Below, piece after piece: positions 57,824-64,000 of a stretch of 64,000 bases of DNA (position 1 is the first letter of the stretch; every line of letters starts with the position of its first letter). The stretch spans positions 60,974,930 through 61,038,929 of the forward strand of contig JANCRA010000001.1 in assembly GCA_024362935.1 (NCBI GenBank). Reading direction: 5' to 3'. The stretch comes from Setophaga petechia (lineage: Eukaryota; Chordata; Aves; Passeriformes; Parulidae). Position numbers and translations under genes: made by a program. The notes under the pieces were generated by a model, which had not been told where the DNA came from, searched no databases, and worked only from the letters and a program-made list of their open reading frames with translations.

Positions 57824-60689
57824 ACATTCCCAAACTCAGAGGAATCCAGACAAACAGATATAATGTAGAGAAAGTACCTTTCAGGGGTGTTTATGTAAAT
57901 TCCAATCATTTTTCCCCAACAGATGGACTATTTTCTGCTCAGTATAAAAGGCATGTGTGTTCCTACCCAAAAGCTGTAATTTACCTGACATCTTTTACCA
58001 TCCTAACCCAGAGCAGTAAGATGCAGCCACAAGAAGCATGGAAAACCAGCCAGCCTCACCACTGCCTCTGCCCAATCCAGGGACAAGTCCAGAACTGGCT
58101 CCTAAGAGAGATCTGGAGAGTTAAGGCTAAAATCACCTGACTGTGAGGACTGGCCTGCTCTCTCCCAGGCTACAGCTCCCTTTTTATTGGCAATTTACTG
58201 GGCCGTGGCAGAAAATTCTGTTTAGCAAGTATTGACTTCTTTTTCTCCCCTGCCCATGAATGCCTGATTGATTTCTTTTTGCATTCCTGAGAGCTTCCAG
58301 CAGCGCTCTGTGGTGCCACCTTCAGCGGGTTAAGCACCTCTCATTTTTCAAACTGTCTCATGGTAACTTCAGCTGCTGACCCAAGCCCTTGAACCGAGGG
58401 GAACAGGGAACCATTGCTCCTGGAGATGCTCCTCATCACGAGTTGTGGGCCAGTTATTCTTCCTGTTCCTCATCCCAATCAACCTTGTTCTCAATCTTTG
58501 TATCCATGCTAATTTTACTATGCCAAACACTCCAGCCAAACCTGCAGTGCCACTGTGGACACACATGGAATAAACTGAGTTGGTTCAGGGTTTTTTCAAA
58601 ATATTTTAAAATTCCTTTGTCAATTTTTCAGCTCCAGAAACACAGATTAGAACAACACAAAGTACCTTTTTTGGAGCTCTTTTGCCAGTGAGGTCCTGCA
58701 AATCCTGTTCTGTCTGGAGGGCACCCGTGCAGATTTAGTTATGCAGTCAGGCTCACTGACAGAGCAATTCTAAGTGCCTGGGAAAACTTGGCACCTGCCT
58801 TGATCCCCCAATGTTTCTCAGCTATGGCATCGATCAGTTCTGGTCTGCTTCAGCAAAGCTCAGGCTGAGCTTTTGACAGCCTCAGAAGTGCCTGTGCTGA
58901 ATGTCCACAGTCCCCTTCCAAGAGCACCTCTCAGGCCCAGCTGATAAAGAGCAGATGAACTCATCATGGATATTCTCATTTGTCAGCCGGGGCTGGCAAG
59001 GAGCAGCTTTGCCCTTTAAGGCAGGAATGTGTCAGGTGCTGTCAAAATGAATCAGAAACTCAAACCAGCTGTGAGACAGCGTTTCCAAGACTGCAGAGAG
59101 ATCACTGCTCATGCCCCCCAGAAGACCCCGTTCTCCAGGAACGGCAGTGATGAACACCAAGAAATCCCTGCTTTACTCAAATATATCTTGGTGAACTGTG
59201 CTTGCAGGGAGGGGTGACAATAAAACAATGAGTGGTGCAGACAAAGCTCTGTCCCCTGGCTAAGGGACCTGACCTTCTGCAGCTCTGTCACCTCAGCCCT
59301 GGAAGGTTCCAGCCTTGGCACTGAGGACTGCTGTGTGCCCTGGGGGGTTTGCAAGGTGAGTTACAGGAACTGACAGGGAAAAGCTCTCCTTGCTCAGTAT
59401 CACCGAGTTCCACACACCCTCAGGTTTCTGTGGACAGAACCTGCTTCTCCTAGAATGGAAAGATTGAGCCTCTCCTTTTACACAGGAAGCAGCACTCACT
59501 ATCACCCCATTATCTGCTGCTTGGGAAGGGCTTAGGTTTGGAAATTCCCCTACAGAGTATTTCTAGAAAAGAATCTGTGAGGGCTGAAATACCAGTGCTG
59601 AGGTTTTATCTCATATCATCACCCACCATGATCCAATGAAGTCCTGGCTTTGTCTGTCTGACAAACTGCACCCACCTTCCAAATTTGCTGAATGATCATT
59701 TACTGTTTGCATCTTTGGGTGACCAAACATTTTATTGCTAAAGCTCACACAGCACTGGTTCAGAACCACAGAGAAATGCAATGTCAAATCTGAAAACACC
59801 TGAGTAGGTGTCCCACAGACACCAACCACACCTCCTCATCCAACCAAACCCACCCCCAAGACAATCCTCTAGCCAGGAATGAAATAGGAGCCCCAGTCCT
59901 GGAGAGGGTCAGCCCTCAGCCCAGGGTGAGCTGTGAATTCCTGCAATGGAACACAAACCCACAGGGACTGATTTTCACCTACACCCAAATCCACACCTCT
60001 GGGGAAGGCCTGAGCCACTGACAAATCATTTCAACTTCGGGCACTGATTGTGGTTCTTAGTGAACCCTGAATCCCAAGCGTGCACAGCCAGCCCATTTCT
60101 CTGCCTGCTGGGCCTGCTCTGACCCTGGGCCAAGCACACAAGATGCAGGATGGAGTTTCCTGAGCAGAAAGGCCAGAGGGTGTCCCTGCATCCTCAGTGT
60201 GTCGGAGTGCTGAGATGGAGATCACCCCTGCAGCACTGTGGCACTTCCACAGAGCCAGGTCACTTCTGCCTGCCCAGACGGCTTCGGCCACAGCACCACT
60301 CCCACCCCTGCGTGCTCACACCCGGCACCAGAGCTCACAGCAGCTGCAAGAGCAGCCTGCCCATTTCCTGCCCACCTGGGCTCCCCACAGGAACCACTGC
60401 AACAGCAGGGTCCTCGGCCCGTGCTGTTTGAATCTTTGCTCTCTGCGGCTTTTTCAAAAATAAATTAGAACACAGATTATTCTCCTTCCAAACCTGCAGC
60501 TACAAAATATTTCTTCTGTAGGAAGCAGAGGCACCAAACCAAAACACTGACCCAGCAGCCACTGGAGTTAAGGGCAAAGTTGTGACAACAGAAGGAAAAC
60601 GAGCACCAAGATCTTTTAAAGACAAACATCTCAAAGCGCCATCCTTTACACATCTGCCCTCGCTGATGTCACGCTATGGAACACATCCC
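57824..60689. other. Single-copy sequence, no gene recognised
   Basis: Short frames only, CpG-poor, and no simple repeat, retroelement or RNA gene seen. Confidence 0.5.
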
Positions 60690-61030
60690 TGCTCCCAGAG
60701 GTGCAGAAAGGATCCGCGGCAGCGCTGCCGAACCCCAGCTCCCAGCTGGAGCTCCCGGCTGCCGCAGGGCCGGGACTTGCGGCGCTTCCCTCGGCAGAGG
60801 GCAGAGAGCGCCCCCGGCCCGGCCCTGCCCTGCCCACGGGCACAGCTGGCACCGCTGCTCGGCTCCCTCCTGCCCTGCCCACGGGCACAGCTGGCACCGC
60901 TGCTCGGCTCCCTCCTGCCCTGCCCACGGGCACAGCTGGCACCGCTGCTCGGCTCCCTCCTGCCCTGCCTGGGGCTCCCTCTGCCCCTGCCCCCCGGCTC
61001 GGTGCCACCGGGGCCTGCCCAGAGCAAAGC
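60690..61030. promoter_or_regulatory. GC-rich block around the 45-bp minisatellite
   Basis: CpG-containing GC-rich segment, with CGGCAGAGGGCAGAGAGCGC near 60,792. The centre is occupied by the tandem repeat. It could be a small island or simply the product of a GC-rich repeat expanding. Confidence 0.3.
60826..60960. repeat. 45-bp minisatellite, three identical copies
   Basis: Units start at 60826, 60871 and 60916. Each contains ACGGGCACAGCTGGCACCGC, with a partial fourth copy of about 9 bp after 60960. The copies are identical by eye. The 45-bp length keeps phase, so several frames carry a 15-residue repeat; none has other coding support. Confidence 0.95.
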
Positions 61031-62474
61031 CCATCGGTGTCACTGTGCCCAGGCACAAATCAAGGCCTGAGTGCTCTGGTTCCTCTCCTCTGTGCCAGAG
61101 CCCGTTCTGCTCCTGGGTACAACGTGGGGCCCAAAGCCATCGCAGCCCTCTCCGTTCACCTCTTCATTACTCAGTCAAAAAAAGAACATCCATCATTGCA
61201 CTTTTCAAATAAGTTTCCTTCTTCAAATTATTTCTTCAGATTTGGCACAAACTCCCTCAATATAATAATTTTAATTGGTTCACTAACTGAGGATTTAGCT
61301 GTACTTTTCCTATTAAATCCAAACAGTTTTAGCAGAACATGTTCACAGTCATTTTTCTTTTCTATCCCTTGCACCGTGACTTGCCTCTTCACTTTATTAT
61401 ACTCAATTTTATATTTCAGATTTCAAGCTGAAGAAAAATCCCTTTCTCTGAAGAAGATTTCCCCATCAAGTGAGCCATATATATTTTTAATGGGGATATC
61501 AAACCCAGCCTGACAAACGGAACAAACACCTTGAGATGCCTTCTGGACATGAATGTCTCTTTAAAAATATTAAAGCTCTAAAGGTTGAATTGTTTGCAGG
61601 TTTATCTGAACTGAAAGAATGAGAGACATTGCAATAGGACAAAATGATGACTCAGGTCTCTAGAACATAATCAATTTTAGAGGATTTCTCCAGCAGCCCT
61701 CGTCCATAGGGGTTTGCACTCCTGTTCACCCATTTAACATAGAAAATATGTACACTTAAAAAAGGGTTACCAAATTATAATACTCTTTCTTTAATCTATT
61801 AACAACAGCTAAACGAGATACTTGGGAAAATCCTAATGCAAAGAAACATTTTGAGTGTAGCATTTTACTACTGAATTAAGCCCTTATTCTCTTAGCTAGA
61901 TGACTGGGGTGGAATCTGGCCTTTAGTTTACATTTTTAACACTAATATTGTGAAATGGGACGAGAGGACCTTTAGTTCCAGCTGCCTGTGCTGGTTTCTG
62001 CTGACCCTATGTTGACACCAAATAAACACAGTGCTGCACTATAAAGAGAACTTCAGTTATTTCTTCAGAAAGAGTCCCTACAACACCATAACATTTCTTC
62101 CCAAGCCAAGGCAAGTTTAGCTCCCCTCTATTAATTTTACTGCATGCGTGCTAGGTGGAAATACAGAGCTGTGAAAAGGCTCATTTTAGCAGGGATAACA
62201 GCTCACAGAAGTTATTCTGAGGACAGGGCTGGAGTGAATCCCATTCCCACGTGGCTGGCAGCAATCAATGCTTCCTCTTAGCAAGGCCACTCTGGGGGAT
62301 GGAGAAATCAGAGCTGTGACAAACCCAGGAAATTCTGCCTGACAGCTCCTGCAGGCAAACCGCCCTGCCGGGCACTGGGAGCACACTGGGATGTCGGGCC
62401 CTGCTGCTGGGAGCAGCCATTCCACAGGGGCTCCCTGGGGATCCCTGGGGATGCCATGACACACTGCCCTCCCC
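61031..62474. other. Single-copy sequence, no gene recognised
   Basis: AT-rich from 61,180 on. A TATA-like ACTATAAAGAG near 62,040 has no other promoter feature. No gene or repeat is identified. Confidence 0.5.
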
Positions 62475-62642
62475 GGAGCAGTGCAGATGTTGGGGTGGCA
62501 AAGCTGGGGAGCAGTGCAGATGTTGGGGTGGCAGAGAGCAGGAGCAGTGCAGATGTTGGGGTGGCAGAGGCAGGAGCAGTGCAGATGTTGGGGTGGCAGA
62601 GAGCAGGAGCAGTGCAGATGTTGGGATGGCAGAGAGCAGGAG
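62475..62642. repeat. 33-bp minisatellite, five units
   Basis: Units begin GGAGCAGTGCAGATGTTGGG at 62475, 62508, 62541, 62573 and 62606 (32-33 bp apart), followed by a truncated start at 62639. Unit 1 differs at its 3' end, unit 3 lacks one base, and unit 5 has one G-to-A change. The frames on - that repeat Cys-His-Pro-Asn-Ile-Cys-Thr-Ala-Pro reflect the unit only; the 32-bp unit breaks phase, so this is not a real zinc-binding repeat. Confidence 0.95.
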
Positions 62643-64000
62643 CCCAGAGGAGATGAGGTACAGGATGAGGCGCTGCACAAACAGGCTGGCACTGTCCAAC
62701 ACAAACTGAAAACGGGGAGACCAATAACAAAAGTGAATTTGAAGGGAAGAAAAGCAAAGCCTGGTGTTCCAAGAGGAACAAACCACAGTGGCTGATGCCC
62801 ATCCCATTCATATTTCTCTCTGGGGCCCAGGTCAGCCCTGCTGATGCCAGCGCTGCTGCAGGTATTCCCTGCAGTGTCCCCTCGGTGTGCAGTGCAATGT
62901 GTGCAGCTGAGGCAGCCCGACCAGCGCTGCTGTTTGAGGCGCCCCTTTCAAACAGCCCCAGCTCACTGGGCCCAGCCTGCCCTGCTGAACAATAATCCTG
63001 CCCCGAGTGTGAATATTCCTGCAGGCCCAAGCCACAGCTCGTGGCCATCGCATCCGCAGCCTCCAACAGCCCCTGGGAGCAGGGGGGAATTCCTGCTCCT
63101 GCCTGGGAAATGTTCTCTCCGGAAGGAAAAGCAGCATTTCCCTGCCCATCGCGGACCGTGGCAGCCCCGCCCCTGTGCCCGCCAGCCCCGACACCGGCGC
63201 TGCTGCGGCTCCTGCGGGAGGGAGCAGAGCAGAGGATGGAAGGCGCTGCTCCAGGGTGGTGCCCACGGCTCCTGAACTGCCCCGGGCCCCTCTCAGGAGC
63301 AGTGATGGGATCTGAACTCGGGCCTGATGCAGCCCTATCCGACTTCCCGGGACTGGAGCCCATGGAGCAAACGGAGGGGAAATCACTGCAGTGGTTGCCA
63401 GGCTGGTACCAGCAGGAAGGAAAGAAGTGAATGGAATTGAAAAATTACACATTTAACCAGCAGAGGATGTCAATAACTGCTTTAGGCTAACACCAAATTC
63501 TGTCTGGGGCCATTAATTGCGAGAGTCAAGCTGCTGATCTGAGTGGGAGGGAGGGGTTTGCAAACCACAGAGAGCACAGAAAGGATCCCTCCCACCAGCA
63601 GCCTGTGACCAGCTCCTCAGTATTTACCAAAAAAAAAAAAAAAGTCCTTTTGCCTGTTGCTAAATGCAGCTTGACAGCACTCAGTGGCCCTGTTAGCCCA
63701 GCTCAGCCTCTGAAAACATCCCTCAGTAACGCTGCAGACAAATCACAGCCCACAGAGGCAGCTTTGAACTCTGCAGCCTCTGTAACCCACAGCCACAATG
63801 ATGGGAAATGAATAAACGGAGCTGGATCGGCGATGATCCTGGCCAGGTGCTGGAGAGTGGCACCAGCAGTTACCAACAGCAATCAGAAATGGGGCTGAGG
63901 AAAACACCGGGCATCCCGTGCTCCTTGTGGCTTTGTGCCACAGAGATTGGCATTGTTATTTTTCATTTACCACCATGCTGCTGAGTGCTCCCAAACTGCA
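62643..64000. other. Single-copy sequence to window end, no gene recognised
   Basis: A small CpG cluster lies at about 63,150-63,260 and an A15 run at 63629-63643. The 351-codon minus frame at 62308-63363 and its neighbours run through the minisatellite and the GC-rich cluster and carry no domain. Confidence 0.45.

Noticed and set aside
24943..62642. Tandem arrays as CRISPR-like arrays
   Set aside because: Units are contiguous without variable spacers, and the DNA is vertebrate.
62186..63363. Cys-His-Pro repeat protein on the minus strand
   Set aside because: The repeat is the 33-bp minisatellite; a 32-bp unit breaks the phase, and flanking frames lack support.
1..64000. Endogenous retrovirus or full-length LINE
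   Set aside because: No reverse transcriptase, gag or integrase motifs in any frame and no paired LTRs seen; only the short CR1 3' end is supported.

Overview
The window looks like nuclear DNA from a bird, probably a songbird; the species-level guess is weak. The evidence is a truncated CR1 retrotransposon 3' end at about 57,790-57,823, low interspersed-repeat density, CpG depletion over most of the length, and abrupt CpG islands in the right-hand third. I recognise no conserved protein-coding gene, no tRNA or rRNA gene, and no retroviral gag or pol frame. Most long open frames lie in CpG-rich DNA, where stop codons are rare, or inside tandem repeats, and I treat them as non-genes. All alignments and counts below were made by eye.

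Layout. From 1 to about 40,400 the sequence is moderately AT-rich, CpG-poor and mostly single-copy. It is broken by a GGGAA microsatellite (5,418-5,563), a GGAT/GGAC microsatellite (11,721-11,825), a 62-bp duplication (10,736-10,859), a seven-unit array of ~30 bp carrying YY1-like CCATTTTG cores next to a small GC-rich block (13,741-14,192), and three copies of a 47-bp unit (24,943-25,083). At 40,410-41,090 a CpG island carries two related families of ~19-20 bp TTCGGCT/CTCGGCT repeats, an ATG inside a YY1/TISU-like ATGGCGGC core, a good splice donor at 40,927, and closely spaced poly(A) signals on opposite strands. Between 44.1 and 47.2 kb six exon-like segments with canonical splice signals lie on the + strand, so the island may start a spliced, probably non-coding transcript.

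The most unusual part is 49.3-53.4 kb, a 4-kb CpG-rich block built around an inverted repeat. Two related GC-box/TTTAA promoters face each other (about 50,100-50,215 on + and 52,149-52,300 on -). Each is followed by a long pyrimidine-only stretch on its sense strand ending in the same splice-acceptor sequence, then by a poly(A)-type hexamer (AGTAAA on +, AATAAA on -) 25-30 nt later. Beyond that come two inverted arms of ~450-460 bp, about 94-95% identical, packed with TCCGGA-centred palindromes and G-runs. The arms meet at a ~107-bp centre holding T21. I read this as a convergent pair of small transcription units, the left one apparently decayed at its splice donor, with arms that are either the youngest part of the duplication or kept similar by gene conversion. 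Two identical 22-nt blocks containing a CTCF-type core lie on either side in the same orientation, and a 36-bp promoter block recurs inverted at 52,603-52,638.

Right of this are a further CpG island (53,940-54,490), the CR1 fragment, and a GC-rich block with three perfect copies of a 45-bp unit (60,826-60,960). A five-unit 33-bp minisatellite follows at 62,475-62,642, then ordinary sequence to the end.
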